DNA of 64,000 nt. It comes from Legionellaceae bacterium (GTDB lineage Bacteria; Pseudomonadota; Gammaproteobacteria; Legionellales; Legionellaceae). The notes under the pieces were generated by a model, which ran no database searches, was not told where the DNA came from, and saw only the letters and a program-made list of their open reading frames with translations. Location of the stretch: assembly GCA_030148065.1 (NCBI GenBank), contig JASBUC010000022.1, forward strand, positions 22,552 through 86,551, written 5' to 3'. The position numbers and the translations under genes were made by a program. Every line of letters begins with the position of its first letter. Position 1 is the stretch's first letter. Positions 17,194-27,061 of the stretch are shown here, in pieces.

Positions 17194-18441
17194 TTACAGA
17201 AAGCCAGACCAGCAGTTTGCGTATTGAGAATCAAGGTTATGCTTATTGTGATCATTATCTATTAATTGCCAGGCAGTGTTGCTCTCTAGCATAAAAGCAA
17301 GCGTGTCTTTATAGCGCTCTGGTTGACTGGTGTCTTTGTTAAGACCAGCTTGGTAGCTCTCATAGTCAGGGCCATGACCCATCATACAATTGTGTATGCT
17401 GTAGCCGCCGACGCTAAAGGCATCGGACTTGGCATCGTATTGACCTTTTAATAAGCCCATAAACTCACTCATGATGTTTCGGTGGAAATAGGGTGGGCGA
17501 AAGGTGTGTTCTGCACACATCCATCTGGCTGGAAAAATAACAAAATCTAAATTGGCAACACCTTTGATGGGGCTTAAAGAGGTCAGGACCGTAAAAATAC
17601 TTGGATCTGGGTGATCAAAACTCACCGTATTAATGGTGTTAAAATCAAGTAAAGAATATTTATAGGGCGCATAGTTCCCATGCCAGGCAACGGTGTTGAT
17701 AGGGGTTATTGCGGAGGCTGTATGCCACCAGTGGTTTGCTTGCTTGAAATAAACATTCGTTTCATGTTGAGGCAGTGGCTGGCAGGCTTTGGGATACTTA
17801 AAATGTCGAGGGTGCGCCAGGCCATTTGCACCGATTACCCCAAGCTCAGGCAGTTGCAAAGGAAGCCCTTGGTTTTCGCACAGATAGCCAGAAGAAGAGG
17901 TACCTTGTACTTCAATACTGAAATATACGCCCCTTGGTATGACTAAAATTTCACAGGGTTCTAACCTTAGTTTGCCAAATTCAGTGGTAAACAATAGGGT
18001 GCCGTTAAAATTAATAAAAAGAAGTTCACCATCACTATTGCAGAAAAAGTCATTTTCATTTAAGGCTTTATAGTGATAGGAGTAGATAACGTTGCTGTCA
18101 TTTTTTGCAATGGGGAGCGTGCCTGAAATAACATGGTTATTACATTTTATAATGGGCTTAGGGCTTCGCACTTGGTTAGGTGAAAAGGGCACAATGCTTT
18201 GCAATGTCCATTGCTCTTTGGCTTCTTTAAAGTTTGAAAAGACGGCAGAAGGCACTGTTTTATACAGCCAGCTGTGTAAGTTAACATTGCGATCTCGAGT
18301 AAAGGCGCTGCCATTTAACTGTTCTGCAATGAGGCCATTTGGCAGTGTTTGTGGGCTGTTTTGTGAGAGTGGCAGTGTGTTGTGTGTTGAGTCACTGCTG
18401 TGTAGATTACCAAAGCCAAATTGATACTCTAATTCATCCAT
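17194..18441 (-). CDS. hmgA: Homogentisate 1,2-dioxygenase
   Basis: Iron dioxygenase that opens the homogentisate ring in tyrosine and phenylalanine breakdown. The 415-aa chain shows NGLIAEQLNGSAFTRDR-type start, RPPYFHRNIMSEFMGL (with His and Glu iron ligands) and HNCMMGHGPDYESY with the last His ligand. The frame is open further upstream, but the ATG at 18441 is preferred because AGGAGAAGGG sits just before it. Divergent from the glutamate dehydrogenase gene across a 292-base gap; the fumarylacetoacetase partner is not in the window. Confidence 0.96.
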   Translation of the reverse strand: MDELEYQFGFGNLHSSDSTHNTLPLSQNSPQTLPNGLIAEQLNGSAFTRDRNVNLHSWLYKTVPSAVFSNFKEAKEQWTLQSIVPFSPNQVRSPKPIIKCNNHVISGTLPIAKNDSNVIYSYHYKALNENDFFCNSDGELLFINFNGTLLFTTEFGKLRLEPCEILVIPRGVYFSIEVQGTSSSGYLCENQGLPLQLPELGVIGANGLAHPRHFKYPKACQPLPQHETNVYFKQANHWWHTASAITPINTVAWHGNYAPYKYSLLDFNTINTVSFDHPDPSIFTVLTSLSPIKGVANLDFVIFPARWMCAEHTFRPPYFHRNIMSEFMGLLKGQYDAKSDAFSVGGYSIHNCMMGHGPDYESYQAGLNKDTSQPERYKDTLAFMLESNTAWQLIDNDHNKHNLDSQYANCWSGFL

Positions 18442-18470
18442 TTTTACCCTTCTCCTATAGAACACAAGGT

Positions 18471-18500
18471 ACCATACTCGTCTGTTGCAGCTTATTACAA
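18471..18500 (-). promoter_or_regulatory. Candidate sigma70 promoter for hmgA
   Basis: On the minus strand TTGTAA (18495-18500) and TATGGT (18471-18476) are 18 bases apart, and the -10 lies about 30 bases before the hmgA ATG. The match is moderate. Confidence 0.4.
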
Positions 18501-18583
18501 GTGTTTTAAAACGGCAATGGCACATTATGCTTATTAATGGGCGAAATAATAAACAAAAAGCATACTAATTTAATTATTTTGGT

Positions 18584-18711
18584 TATAATTAACGAGATTT
18601 GTCCGAATGGTTACGGGTTTTAGGGCTAGGAGCCCCTGAATGATAAAAAAAGACTTACTATTAGTCAGTTGGTTGAACAGATAAATAATCGTTACCCTGA
18701 ATATTAGGGTA
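18584..18711 (+). promoter_or_regulatory. Promoter -10 and structured leader of the glutamate dehydrogenase gene
   Basis: A perfect -10 TATAAT (18584-18589) lacks a good -35. The following leader of roughly 140 bases can form two small hairpins: GGGCT/AGCCC (18623-18635, three-base loop) and TACCCT/AGGGTA (18693-18711, seven-base loop). The second ends 22 bases before the ATG, leaving the ribosome site free. Nothing in it matches a riboswitch I know. It accounts for most of the 292-base gap between hmgA and this gene. Confidence 0.35.
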
Positions 18712-18733
18712 CCCATAAGACTGAGGCGTTAAA

Positions 18734-21700
18734 ATGACTCATAAATTTGAACAAGGCAAGCAAGAAATCATCGAAAGTGTTCTAGCCTTAATCCGTAAAA
18801 ACATGTCCCCCATACAGCAAGAATTATGTACAGCCTTTGCAAAGAAGTTTTTAGCGACGGTATCGACTGAGGATTTGGCGGAATGGCAGATAGAAGATCT
18901 CTATGGCGCTATGGCAAATTATTGGTCTCTTTTAATGTACCGTACCCCCGGGGAGTGTAAAATAAGAATTTACAATCCTGATTATGAACAGCACGGTTGG
19001 CAATCGACTCATACGGTCATTGAAATCATTCATGAAGACATTCCCTTTCTAGTGGACTCTGTGATCATGGAGATAAGCCGCATGGGCCTAACCCCTTATC
19101 TGACCATGCACATGGGAGGGCTGAAGGTTATTCGTGATGAAGATGATAATTTATTGAGCATTGGTGCAGCCAACACAAAATCTAAGACTAAAGAGTCCCG
19201 AGTTACTAAAGAAGCACTGCAACTGATTCAAATAAATCGAGTCACTGACTTAGAGATCTTACAAGAGCTTCACCTTAATCTTGGCCGTGTTTTAAACGAC
19301 ACAAGACGAGTGGTAGAAGACTGGCCTAAGATGCGAGAAAGGCTATTAGCAGAGTTAAAAGTCTTAGATAATTACAAAGCGTTTATCGATGAAAAAGAAA
19401 TTCAAGAATCCAAAGATTTTCTTACCTGGATGGAGAATCATCATTTTACCTTTCTTGGCATACGAAATTACAAAATTTTGAATGAAAATGGTGAGACGCT
19501 ACTGTGTCCGGTTGACGGCACAGGCCTTGGGATCTTAAACAATAAGCATTCAGACCATAAAAGCTGTCGAAACTTGTCTAAGATGAGCCCTGAAGCAAAG
19601 GACATGGTCTTGTCAAAGCAGCTGCTAATTCTTTCTAAGACCAATACTCGCGCAACGGTTCACCGGCCTGTCTACACAGATTACATCGGCATTAAACAAT
19701 TTAATGCCAAAGGAGAAGTTGTTGGCGAGGTTCGAATTATTGGCTTGTATACCTCTGCTGCCTACAATACCAACCCAACGCGAATTCCATTGCTTAGAAA
19801 CAAAGTTAGTAATGTTATGAACTTAACCGGGGTTGAGCCGACTAGCCATGCAGGAAAGGTCATACAAAACATCATTGACACACTGCCAAGGGATGATCTC
19901 TTTCAAGCGACCGAAGAAGAGTTATTGGAAATATCCATGGGGATATTTCATTTGCAAGAGCGTCGGCGCTTTCGTTTATTTATGCGTAAGGACATTTATC
20001 GTAGATTTTTATCTTGCTTGGTCTACATTCCGCGAGATTTATTTAATACTAAACTACGAACCGACATTCAAAAGACTTTAGTTGAGAGCGTTGGGGCGCT
20101 AGAGAGTAGTTTTTCAACCCGATTCTCAGAATCTGTTTTATGCCGTACACACTTTATTTTAAAAATTGATCCTTATAAACAATACGCTTTTGACGTAGAA
20201 GAAATAGAGCAAAAAATCATAGAGGTTGCGAGAAACTGGTGTGATAGCCTTAATGAAACCTTGTTAGAAGGCTTTGGTGAAGAAGAAAGCACCCGCCTTT
20301 TTCAAAAATACGAGAATGCCTTTTCAAACTCCTATAAGGAATCCTTTACCGCTCGGACAGCCGTCTATGACATTCGACACATAGAGGAGTTAACTGGGGG
20401 ACAAAATTTAGGCATGAGTTTCTACCGACCAGTGAGTGAGTTTGGTGGTAAAATTCGTCTTAAATTATACCAAGAGTCTGAACCATTGCCCTTATCCGAT
20501 GTGTTGCCTATTCTTGAGAACATGGGCCTACGAGTGATTAGTGAGCGAGTCTACATCGTTAAGCCGCAAGATTCAGAAAACGTTTGGTTAAACGATTTCT
20601 CAATGCTCTATGTTGATGAAGTGAACGTTGATGAAGTTAAAGAGCTCTTTCAACAAGCCTTTTCTTCCATCTGGTACCAAAAAACAGAAAATGATGGCTT
20701 TAATCAGTTAGTGCTTTCTGCCCATTTAAGTTGGCGAGAAGTTAGCATATTGAGAGCGTATGCCAAATACTTTAAACAGATCCGTTCTTCCTTTAGCCCA
20801 AGCTACATTCAAAATGCCCTAAACTGTTATCCTAATATTGCAAAATTATTGGTAAACATCTTTAATGTTCGATTCTCATCAGAGAATAATTTATCAGCGG
20901 ATGAGCGTTTTAAACAAGAAGAGGAATTAAGAACACAGGTTTTTTCGGCACTTGAGTCGGTAGATAGTCTTGATGAAGACAAAATTATTCGCGGCTATTT
21001 AGAGCTTATTTCTGCCACACTCAGAACCAACTATTTTCAGAAAGATGAGCAGGGACACACTAAGTCCTATCTTTCTTTTAAGTTTAACCCTCGTAAAATT
21101 TCAGATCTTCCAAAGCCCTACCCAATGTATGAAATTTTCGTTTACTCACCACGCTTTGAAGGCGTTCACCTTCGCTGTGGAAAAGTCGCCAGGGGTGGCT
21201 TGAGATGGTCAGATCGCCCAGAAGACTTTAGAACAGAAATTTTAGGTTTAATGAAAGCGCAGCAAGTTAAGAATTCAGTGATTGTGCCAAATGGTGCCAA
21301 AGGTGGCTTTGTTCCAAAGCAACTTTTGAAAGATGGTACGCGTGAAGACATTATGGCAGAGGGAATTTTTTGCTATCAGAATTTCATACGAGGATTGCTC
21401 GATGTGTCCGATAACTATGTCTCGGGTGAGATTAGCAAACCAGACAACACTGTTTGTTACGATGACGATGATCCATACTTGGTGGTTGCGGCCGATAAAG
21501 GCACGGCTACCTTTTCTGATATAGCGAATAAAATTTCAAATGAATACAATTTCTGGTTGGGAGATGCGTTTGCCTCCGGTGGCTCTGATGGTTACGATCA
21601 TAAAAAAATGGGCATTACCGCCAGGGGTGCTTGGGAGTCTGTAAAACGCCATTTTAGAGAGCTTGGCAAAGACATTCAAACCACCCCCTTTACTTGTATT

Positions 21701-23653
21701 GGTATTGGTGACATGTCGGGGGATGTTTTTGGAAATGGCATGCTTTTATCAGAGTGTACTCAGCTTGTGGTGGCCTTTAATCACCTTCACATATTCATTG
21801 ATCCGAATCCTGATGAGGCGGTGGCCTACCTTGAACGAAAGAGACTGTTTGAGTTACCTCGTTCGGCTTGGACTGATTATGACGCTAAGAAAATATCCAA
21901 AGGTGGTGGCGTTTTTCTTCGCAGCGCAAAATCCATTCAGTTGTCTGCTGAAATAAAAGAGCTTTTTTCCATCGAAAAAAATCACATTGAGCCTAATGAA
22001 TTAATTCGCATCATCTTGAAATCAGAGGTTGATTTGCTCTGGAGTGCTGGTATTGGGACTTTTGTTAAGGGCGCGGATGAAAGTCATGATGATGTTGGTG
22101 ACCGAGCCAATGACTCAATACGAATTAATGGCAACGAGCTTCGGTGTCGAGTCGTTGGAGAGGGGGGGAATCTTGGTCTCACTCAGTTAGCTCGCATAGA
22201 CTATGCCATGAAAGGTGGTTTAATTTACACTGACTTCATTGACAATTCCGCAGGGGTTGATTGCTCTGATAATGAGGTCAATATTAAAATTTTGCTAAAC
22301 AGTGTGGTGGCAAATGGTGAATTAACCACCAAGCAACGAAACCAGTTACTTGTTAAGATGACTGATGAAGTGTCACAAATGGTATTGCATGATAATTATC
22401 AACAAACCCAAGCAATTAGTTTGGCAGCAGAGCAAGCCTATAGAAATGTTGAGTTACACAGTCGTTACATTGATGAACTAGAGCAAGAAGGCAAGCTAGA
22501 CAGAGAGCTTGAATTTATTCCTGATAAACAGCAGCTGATTGAACGTAAACTTGCTGGTAAAGGCCTTGCTAGACCCGGTCTGTCAGTGTTGCTCTGTTAT
22601 AGTAAGACGTTGCTCTATGAAGAGTTAATTAAATCGTCTGTGCCAGAAGATCCGTACTTAAAGAAAATATTGGTTGACGCGTTTCCAAAACCCTTGCAGA
22701 AAAAATACCAAGAGTATATGCAAGCTCACCCGCTAAAGCGTGAAATCATTGCAACTAAGCTAAGTAATATTGTGGTTAATGAAATGGGCTTTACGTTTGT
22801 CTATCGATTGCATGATGAGACTGGTGCGCCTTATGCGGCGATTGTAAAAGCCTATATGATTGTACGAAGTTTGTTCGATTTACCGAGTGTGTGGCAAAAC
22901 ATTCAAGCGGTTGATAATAAAGCGCCAACTAGCAAACAAACTGAGATCATTTTGCAAATGATTCGCATTGCAAGACGGGCGACTCGTTGGTTTTTAAGAG
23001 CCAAGCGTCTAAATTTGGATATTACCAGCAATGTTAAGCTCTACAAAGAAGGCATTAGTGAGTTCATGTCTTGTATTACTCCCATTGTTAAGAAATATCA
23101 TTCAAACCTTTTTAATGACTATGTAAATGAGAGCATCGAGCAGGGCATTCCTGAGCTCTTTGCTAAGGAAATGGCGGGAGCTAAGAGCTTATTTGCGGCA
23201 ATGGACATCATTGATGCAGCCCAAGAACGAGGCATTGACATCGCGACCGTAGCAGATGCTTATTTTGCTATGGGAGACTTCTTAGATTTAAATTGGATCC
23301 GAACTCGAATCATACTGATGACAGTAGAAAATCATTGGGAAGCCTTGACTCGAGAGGCATTACGAGATGATTTGGATTGGCAGCAAAGAAAGCTTACCAT
23401 TGCCATATTGTGTCTAAAAGATGAGTCGTCCACGGTACCTTGTCCACTGGATTTAGAGGGTTGGGCCAATCGACATCAAGACTTAATTAAGCGTTGGCAA
23501 TATATTCTAGCCGAACTTCGTTCGACTCAAAGCTCGACGTTTACCATGTATTTTGTTGCAATAAGGGAGTTACTTGATTTAACGCAAACAAGTGTTCAAT
23601 CGGTTAAAAAGCTAAAGGAGAAAGCAAGTGTCGATGATAAATACAAAGGATAG
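18734..23653 (+). CDS. NAD-specific glutamate dehydrogenase, giant (180-kDa) class
   Basis: Catabolic enzyme converting glutamate to 2-oxoglutarate and ammonia with NAD. The 1639-aa protein matches the large bacterial GDH class: long N-terminal regulatory part with ACT-like folds (LVDSVIMEISRMGLTPYLTMH at about 105; MENHHFTFLGIRNYK near 235), then a catalytic core with GGLRWSDRPEDFRTEILGL starting at residue 821 and NGAKGGFVPK shortly after, a nucleotide-binding GIGDMSGDVFGNGML, and a long helical C-terminus. Length is close to the 1620 aa of Pseudomonas GdhB. Cytochrome b561 overlaps its end by 26 bases. This class often serves amino-acid-fed lifestyles. Confidence 0.97.
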   Translation: MTHKFEQGKQEIIESVLALIRKNMSPIQQELCTAFAKKFLATVSTEDLAEWQIEDLYGAMANYWSLLMYRTPGECKIRIYNPDYEQHGWQSTHTVIEIIHEDIPFLVDSVIMEISRMGLTPYLTMHMGGLKVIRDEDDNLLSIGAANTKSKTKESRVTKEALQLIQINRVTDLEILQELHLNLGRVLNDTRRVVEDWPKMRERLLAELKVLDNYKAFIDEKEIQESKDFLTWMENHHFTFLGIRNYKILNENGETLLCPVDGTGLGILNNKHSDHKSCRNLSKMSPEAKDMVLSKQLLILSKTNTRATVHRPVYTDYIGIKQFNAKGEVVGEVRIIGLYTSAAYNTNPTRIPLLRNKVSNVMNLTGVEPTSHAGKVIQNIIDTLPRDDLFQATEEELLEISMGIFHLQERRRFRLFMRKDIYRRFLSCLVYIPRDLFNTKLRTDIQKTLVESVGALESSFSTRFSESVLCRTHFILKIDPYKQYAFDVEEIEQKIIEVARNWCDSLNETLLEGFGEEESTRLFQKYENAFSNSYKESFTARTAVYDIRHIEELTGGQNLGMSFYRPVSEFGGKIRLKLYQESEPLPLSDVLPILENMGLRVISERVYIVKPQDSENVWLNDFSMLYVDEVNVDEVKELFQQAFSSIWYQKTENDGFNQLVLSAHLSWREVSILRAYAKYFKQIRSSFSPSYIQNALNCYPNIAKLLVNIFNVRFSSENNLSADERFKQEEELRTQVFSALESVDSLDEDKIIRGYLELISATLRTNYFQKDEQGHTKSYLSFKFNPRKISDLPKPYPMYEIFVYSPRFEGVHLRCGKVARGGLRWSDRPEDFRTEILGLMKAQQVKNSVIVPNGAKGGFVPKQLLKDGTREDIMAEGIFCYQNFIRGLLDVSDNYVSGEISKPDNTVCYDDDDPYLVVAADKGTATFSDIANKISNEYNFWLGDAFASGGSDGYDHKKMGITARGAWESVKRHFRELGKDIQTTPFTCIGIGDMSGDVFGNGMLLSECTQLVVAFNHLHIFIDPNPDEAVAYLERKRLFELPRSAWTDYDAKKISKGGGVFLRSAKSIQLSAEIKELFSIEKNHIEPNELIRIILKSEVDLLWSAGIGTFVKGADESHDDVGDRANDSIRINGNELRCRVVGEGGNLGLTQLARIDYAMKGGLIYTDFIDNSAGVDCSDNEVNIKILLNSVVANGELTTKQRNQLLVKMTDEVSQMVLHDNYQQTQAISLAAEQAYRNVELHSRYIDELEQEGKLDRELEFIPDKQQLIERKLAGKGLARPGLSVLLCYSKTLLYEELIKSSVPEDPYLKKILVDAFPKPLQKKYQEYMQAHPLKREIIATKLSNIVVNEMGFTFVYRLHDETGAPYAAIVKAYMIVRSLFDLPSVWQNIQAVDNKAPTSKQTEIILQMIRIARRATRWFLRAKRLNLDITSNVKLYKEGISEFMSCITPIVKKYHSNLFNDYVNESIEQGIPELFAKEMAGAKSLFAAMDIIDAAQERGIDIATVADAYFAMGDFLDLNWIRTRIILMTVENHWEALTREALRDDLDWQQRKLTIAILCLKDESSTVPCPLDLEGWANRHQDLIKRWQYILAELRSTQSSTFTMYFVAIRELLDLTQTSVQSVKKLKEKASVDDKYKG

Positions 23654-24164
23654 TTATGGTCGAGTGAGTAAGAGCCTTCATTGGTTGGTGGCAGTCTTGG
23701 TTATTACCATGGTATTGGGTCTGTTCTACATTGATCTAATCCCTAAAAGCTATAAAGGGACTTTTTTCTTTTTTCATAAGGCCACCGGTGTGCTGGTTTT
23801 ATTTTTAATGCTTTTTCGGATTGCTTGGGGAATTGAGACGGTAAAGCCATCTCTGCCACTTAGTATGCCGCTGATTGAGAAAATTTTAGCTCGTGGCGTG
23901 CAACATCTCTTGATCTTCTTAGTGATTGTCATGACGCTATCCGGTTGGATAATGGCAACGGCGGCGGGCAAACCCCCAACCTTATATGGGCTGTTTTCCA
24001 TGCCTTTGCCATTCATTCCAGGTTCTAAAACCTTAGCCAAACAAATGAGCGATCTTCATTATCTTATAGGCTGGTCTATTTTTGTTTTGCTGTGTTTGCA
24101 TATGCTTGGTGGGCTTAAGCATCACTTCTTTAATAAGGACAATGTTCTTAAGTCGATGATCTAA
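23628..24164 (+). CDS. Cytochrome b561 (CybB family)
   Basis: Four-helix inner-membrane di-heme protein that passes electrons from quinol; in E. coli CybB oxidises ubiquinol to superoxide. Probable heme ligands lie in SKSLHWLVAVLV (helix 1), FFHKATGVLVLFLM (helix 2), ARGVQHLLIFLVIVM (helix 3) and LHYLIGWSIFVLLCLHMLGGLKHHF (helix 4). At 178 aa the size is right. GTG 23628 is chosen over ATG 23634 since GGAG is seven bases before the GTG. Starts inside the dehydrogenase gene, so probably coupled. Its end overlaps ygfZ by 17 bases. Confidence 0.92.
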   Translation: MSMINTKDSYGRVSKSLHWLVAVLVITMVLGLFYIDLIPKSYKGTFFFFHKATGVLVLFLMLFRIAWGIETVKPSLPLSMPLIEKILARGVQHLLIFLVIVMTLSGWIMATAAGKPPTLYGLFSMPLPFIPGSKTLAKQMSDLHYLIGWSIFVLLCLHMLGGLKHHFFNKDNVLKSMI

Positions 24165-24954
24165 AGCGCTCGACAGAGTCTTTTCGAAGGCTAAGGGCGT
24201 AGCAGACCTCATTTGGCTCTTCTCCGATTTTATCGAGAACGAGCCCGATGGCCTTGTCATCAAGAAGCACCGTTTCATTAATGTCTAAGTTCAGTGCTTT
24301 ATCACAAATATAGGGCTCGTATTTCTCTTCAGATTTAAAGTGCAATCTTGCAATGATTTCATGCCCAATGTAGCAGCCCTTATTGACTGACACCACGCCA
24401 TTGGCAAGTAAGCCCAGACGATTTGGTAAGAAAGCTTTGCTTGCTTCATTTTTGAGATCAAACCAATGTTCGTACATTATGGCCTTGTAAAAATTAAAGG
24501 GTTTTTGTTCTTCAAGCGTCCTCTCACTAAAAGCATTAATCAAGGAAGATTGTTCTGCTTCCGACTCGGCAATTAGCAAATGAAGCTCTTCGCTGTAGTT
24601 AAAGTCTAAGGTGGCATCATGCCCAATCGCTTCCTTTGATTTTAGGCCAATGGCAAAGGCTTTGTGGGTTTTTTCTAGGGTTATTCGTGACAGGGGCGCT
24701 GTTTTTGATAAGGGCTTTAGAGTTAAGTCGACTAGAGCGTCCTGTAGCCAGAGTTGATAGTGTGAGTCATCAATTTTTTGAATAAAAAACAGTGAGACAA
24801 CCCGTCCTTTTTGATTACAGAGGGCCGAGGGTAGTAGGGTAAAGTCATCATTTAAGTTTGCAGTGACATGGCTTTGTAAAAACTGTTTAGCCCTGTCACC
24901 CTTTATGCGAATGCCTGAAAGCTTCGGCAGCATTGAGAAGAATTCTGAATTCAT
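24148..24954 (-). CDS. ygfZ: tRNA-modifying protein YgfZ (GcvT-like fold)
   Basis: Folate-binding protein that helps iron-sulfur enzymes such as MiaB. The family signature KGCYIGHEIIARLHFK is present near residue 200; most members have Gln where this one has His after CYIG, while the key Cys is kept. FLQSHVTANLN and LPSALCNQKGRVVSLFFIQ at the start are typical. The ATG at 24954 (268 aa) is preferred to the one at 24999. Divergent from sdhE and ygfX, the arrangement seen in E. coli (ygfZ next to ygfY-ygfX). Confidence 0.93.
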   Translation of the reverse strand: MNSEFFSMLPKLSGIRIKGDRAKQFLQSHVTANLNDDFTLLPSALCNQKGRVVSLFFIQKIDDSHYQLWLQDALVDLTLKPLSKTAPLSRITLEKTHKAFAIGLKSKEAIGHDATLDFNYSEELHLLIAESEAEQSSLINAFSERTLEEQKPFNFYKAIMYEHWFDLKNEASKAFLPNRLGLLANGVVSVNKGCYIGHEIIARLHFKSEEKYEPYICDKALNLDINETVLLDDKAIGLVLDKIGEEPNEVCYALSLRKDSVERFRSST

Positions 24955-24988
24955 TTTTTTAAACTTTTGTGTGAATGTTAATGATGAG

Positions 24989-24998
24989 AATGATATCA
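24989..24998. promoter_or_regulatory. Palindrome in the ygfZ-sdhE gap
   Basis: The 10-base palindrome ATGATATCAT sits centrally in the 79-base divergent gap. The flanks (GAGA before, AAATTAATCAT after) give a weak resemblance to a Fur box, but too imperfect to name. A shared operator is possible. Confidence 0.2.
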
Positions 24999-25033
24999 TA
25001 AATTAATCATTAAGTTATCTTATTAGTCTTTTT

Positions 25034-25291
25034 ATGAACAAAGAACAAAGTAGGCGTCTACAATGGGCCTGTAAGCGTGGCATGTTAGAGCTTGATTTAA
25101 TTCTAGAGCCTTTCTACCTTGCACATCAGAACGCTTTTAGCAGACAAGAGCAGGAACTTTTTGAAAAGCTCTTGACCCACAGTGATCCAAGCTTATACAG
25201 TTGGTTAATGGAAAAAGACCAACCGGGCGAGGATGATTTAAATGACATGGTCCAACGAATCGTTACTTATCATAGAGCGAGTAAGCGCTAA
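25034..25291 (+). CDS. sdhE: FAD assembly factor SdhE
   Basis: Small protein that promotes covalent flavin attachment to succinate dehydrogenase and fumarate reductase. At 85 aa it has the family size and the RGMLELDLIL motif (RGxxExD) at residues 15-24, followed by the usual five-helix pattern with FEKLLTHSDPSLYSWL. The neighbouring ygfZ (divergent) and ygfX confirm it. No sdh genes lie nearby, as usual. Confidence 0.95.
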   Translation: MNKEQSRRLQWACKRGMLELDLILEPFYLAHQNAFSRQEQELFEKLLTHSDPSLYSWLMEKDQPGEDDLNDMVQRIVTYHRASKR

Positions 25292-25715
25292 GACCAGCAC
25301 ACGGTGTGTTGTGAGTTTGTTCATCATAGCCTTTTTGTGTGTGTGGGCTTGTTCCTTGCAGCCCTTATTTAAAGTTTTGTCATCCCTTTTTTTGATTTTT
25401 TACGCCCATTACTACTGTCGCTTAAACCTTTTACTGACAGCTCCTAAGTCGCTTGTTAAATTAATCTGGTATGAAGACTTATTAGAGCTTTCTTTCAAAG
25501 ACTCTTCTAATCAACAAGGCCCACAAAGACTGATAGTGCCAATTGAGCAGGCAAACATTTATGCCTTCCATCAACTTTTTTTATTGTTTGAGATAAAAGG
25601 AGGGTATTATTTCACTTTTTCAGATCAACTTAAAAAGTCGGATTATTACTCATTAAGAAGAAAAATCAGTCTAAGCAAGATGACAACAGCGATAGAGCAG
25701 CAGAACTCTCTGTGA
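25242..25715 (+). CDS. YgfX/CptA-like membrane protein
   Basis: A 157-aa protein with two adjacent hydrophobic helices (about 23-65: VVSLFIIAFLCVWACSL and VLSSLFLIFYAHYY), then a soluble beta-rich tail. This plan and its place straight after sdhE match YgfX (CptA) of the E. coli ygfYX pair; YgfX has been studied as a toxin that hits FtsZ/MreB and later as a partner in membrane-bound flavin work. Sequence similarity is weak. The ATG at 25242 lies inside sdhE (50-base overlap) with GAGG about nine bases upstream. The capsule genes start 30 bases downstream, so read-through is possible. Confidence 0.65.
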   Translation: MTWSNESLLIIERVSAKTSTRCVVSLFIIAFLCVWACSLQPLFKVLSSLFLIFYAHYYCRLNLLLTAPKSLVKLIWYEDLLELSFKDSSNQQGPQRLIVPIEQANIYAFHQLFLLFEIKGGYYFTFSDQLKKSDYYSLRRKISLSKMTTAIEQQNSL

Positions 25716-25745
25716 TACTATGTCAGAAAAAAATTAGGGACAATC

Positions 25746-27059
25746 ATGAACAACTACCAAAGCTCTTTGTTAGAAAAAATTGAAGACAAACATGCCTTAA
25801 TTGGAATTATTGGTTTGGGCTATGTTGGTTTGCCTCTATTCATTCGCTACGCTGAAGAGGGGTACAAAGTTGTAGGGATTGACGTCGATCAATCAAAGAT
25901 TGATTCGTTAAATGAACAACGCTCTTACATCTCTCATATTTCAAACGAGAGCCTTGTCAAGGTCCGTGATAATTACAAAGTCACCACCGATTTTTCAGTG
26001 GCGCGGGAATTAGATGCTCTTATTTTATGTGTGCCAACCCCGCTCGATAAATATCGAGAGCCTGATTTAACCTATGTTTTAAAAACCATGGAGTCCCTCA
26101 CACCTTTTTTAAGAAAGGGGCAAGTACTGTCACTGGAGAGTACCACCTATCCTGGTACCACAGAAGAAGAGCTGCAGCCAAGAATTGAGAACACAGGCTT
26201 AAGCGTGGGCGAGGATTTCTTTTTGGTCTATTCACCAGAGCGTGAAGATCCAGGTAACCGACACTTTGAAACCTCAACCATCCCTAAAGTGTGCGGTGGT
26301 GTAAGTAGTGCTTGTCTTTGCATTGGTCAAGCGATGTATCAGACGGTGATTAAAAACATTGTGCCTGTTAGTTCCACCAAAGTTGCCGAGATGACCAAAT
26401 TACTTGAGAACATTCATCGTGCGGTCAACATTGGTCTTGTCAATGAGATGAAGTTGGTTGCAGATGAGATGGGCATCGACATTTATGAAGTGATTGATGC
26501 TGCCAGTACCAAACCTTTTGGTTTTGTGCCTTATTACCCAGGACCTGGTATTGGTGGTCACTGCATTCCCATTGACCCATTTTATTTAACCTGGAAGGCA
26601 AGAGAATACGGTCTTCATACCCGCTTTATTGAGCTTGCGGGCGAAATTAATGGTTCCATGCCTAATCGAGTGGTGAATAAAGTCATCGGGGCCTTAAATA
26701 ATCATGGAAAGGCGCTAAAAGGGGCTCAGGTTTTGGTGTTGGGTGTTGCCTATAAAAAAGATGTGGACGACGTTCGTGAATCACCGGCACTTTTTATTAT
26801 TGAGGAGTTACAAGAGCTAGGTGCGGTAGTTAACTATCACGATCCGCATGTTGCTGAAATTCCAAGAATGCGTGCCCATAACATTGAACTTAAGAGTCAA
26901 GATTTAACGCCTGAGGGGTTACAAGCAGCAGATGTTGTGGTGCTGATTACGTCACACAGCGCATTTGATTATCAAGCTATTTATGAACAAGCATCTTTAA
27001 TTGTGGATACAAGAGGCGTGTTTCGTACGTTTGATCACTCAAAGATTGTACAGGCATAG
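25746..27059 (+). CDS. wbpA: UDP-N-acetylglucosamine 6-dehydrogenase, WbpA type
   Basis: Oxidises C6 of a UDP-N-acetylhexosamine to the uronic acid with two NAD. Rossmann motif [13 protein letters not shown] sits at residues 19-31; catalytic Cys273 lies in [31 protein letters not shown] marks the C-terminal UDP-binding domain. The GHCIP-PFYL form fits WbpA/Tvi-type enzymes rather than UDP-glucose dehydrogenase. At 437 aa the length is normal. WbpB follows after two bases, giving the first steps to 2,3-diamino-hexuronic acids. This opens the capsule island. Confidence 0.9.
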   Translation: MNNYQSSLLEKIEDKHALIGIIGLGYVGLPLFIRYAEEGYKVVGIDVDQSKIDSLNEQRSYISHISNESLVKVRDNYKVTTDFSVARELDALILCVPTPLDKYREPDLTYVLKTMESLTPFLRKGQVLSLESTTYPGTTEEELQPRIENTGLSVGEDFFLVYSPEREDPGNRHFETSTIPKVCGGVSSACLCIGQAMYQTVIKNIVPVSSTKVAEMTKLLENIHRAVNIGLVNEMKLVADEMGIDIYEVIDAASTKPFGFVPYYPGPGIGGHCIPIDPFYLTWKAREYGLHTRFIELAGEINGSMPNRVVNKVIGALNNHGKALKGAQVLVLGVAYKKDVDDVRESPALFIIEELQELGAVVNYHDPHVAEIPRMRAHNIELKSQDLTPEGLQAADVVVLITSHSAFDYQAIYEQASLIVDTRGVFRTFDHSKIVQA

Positions 27060-27061
27060 GG

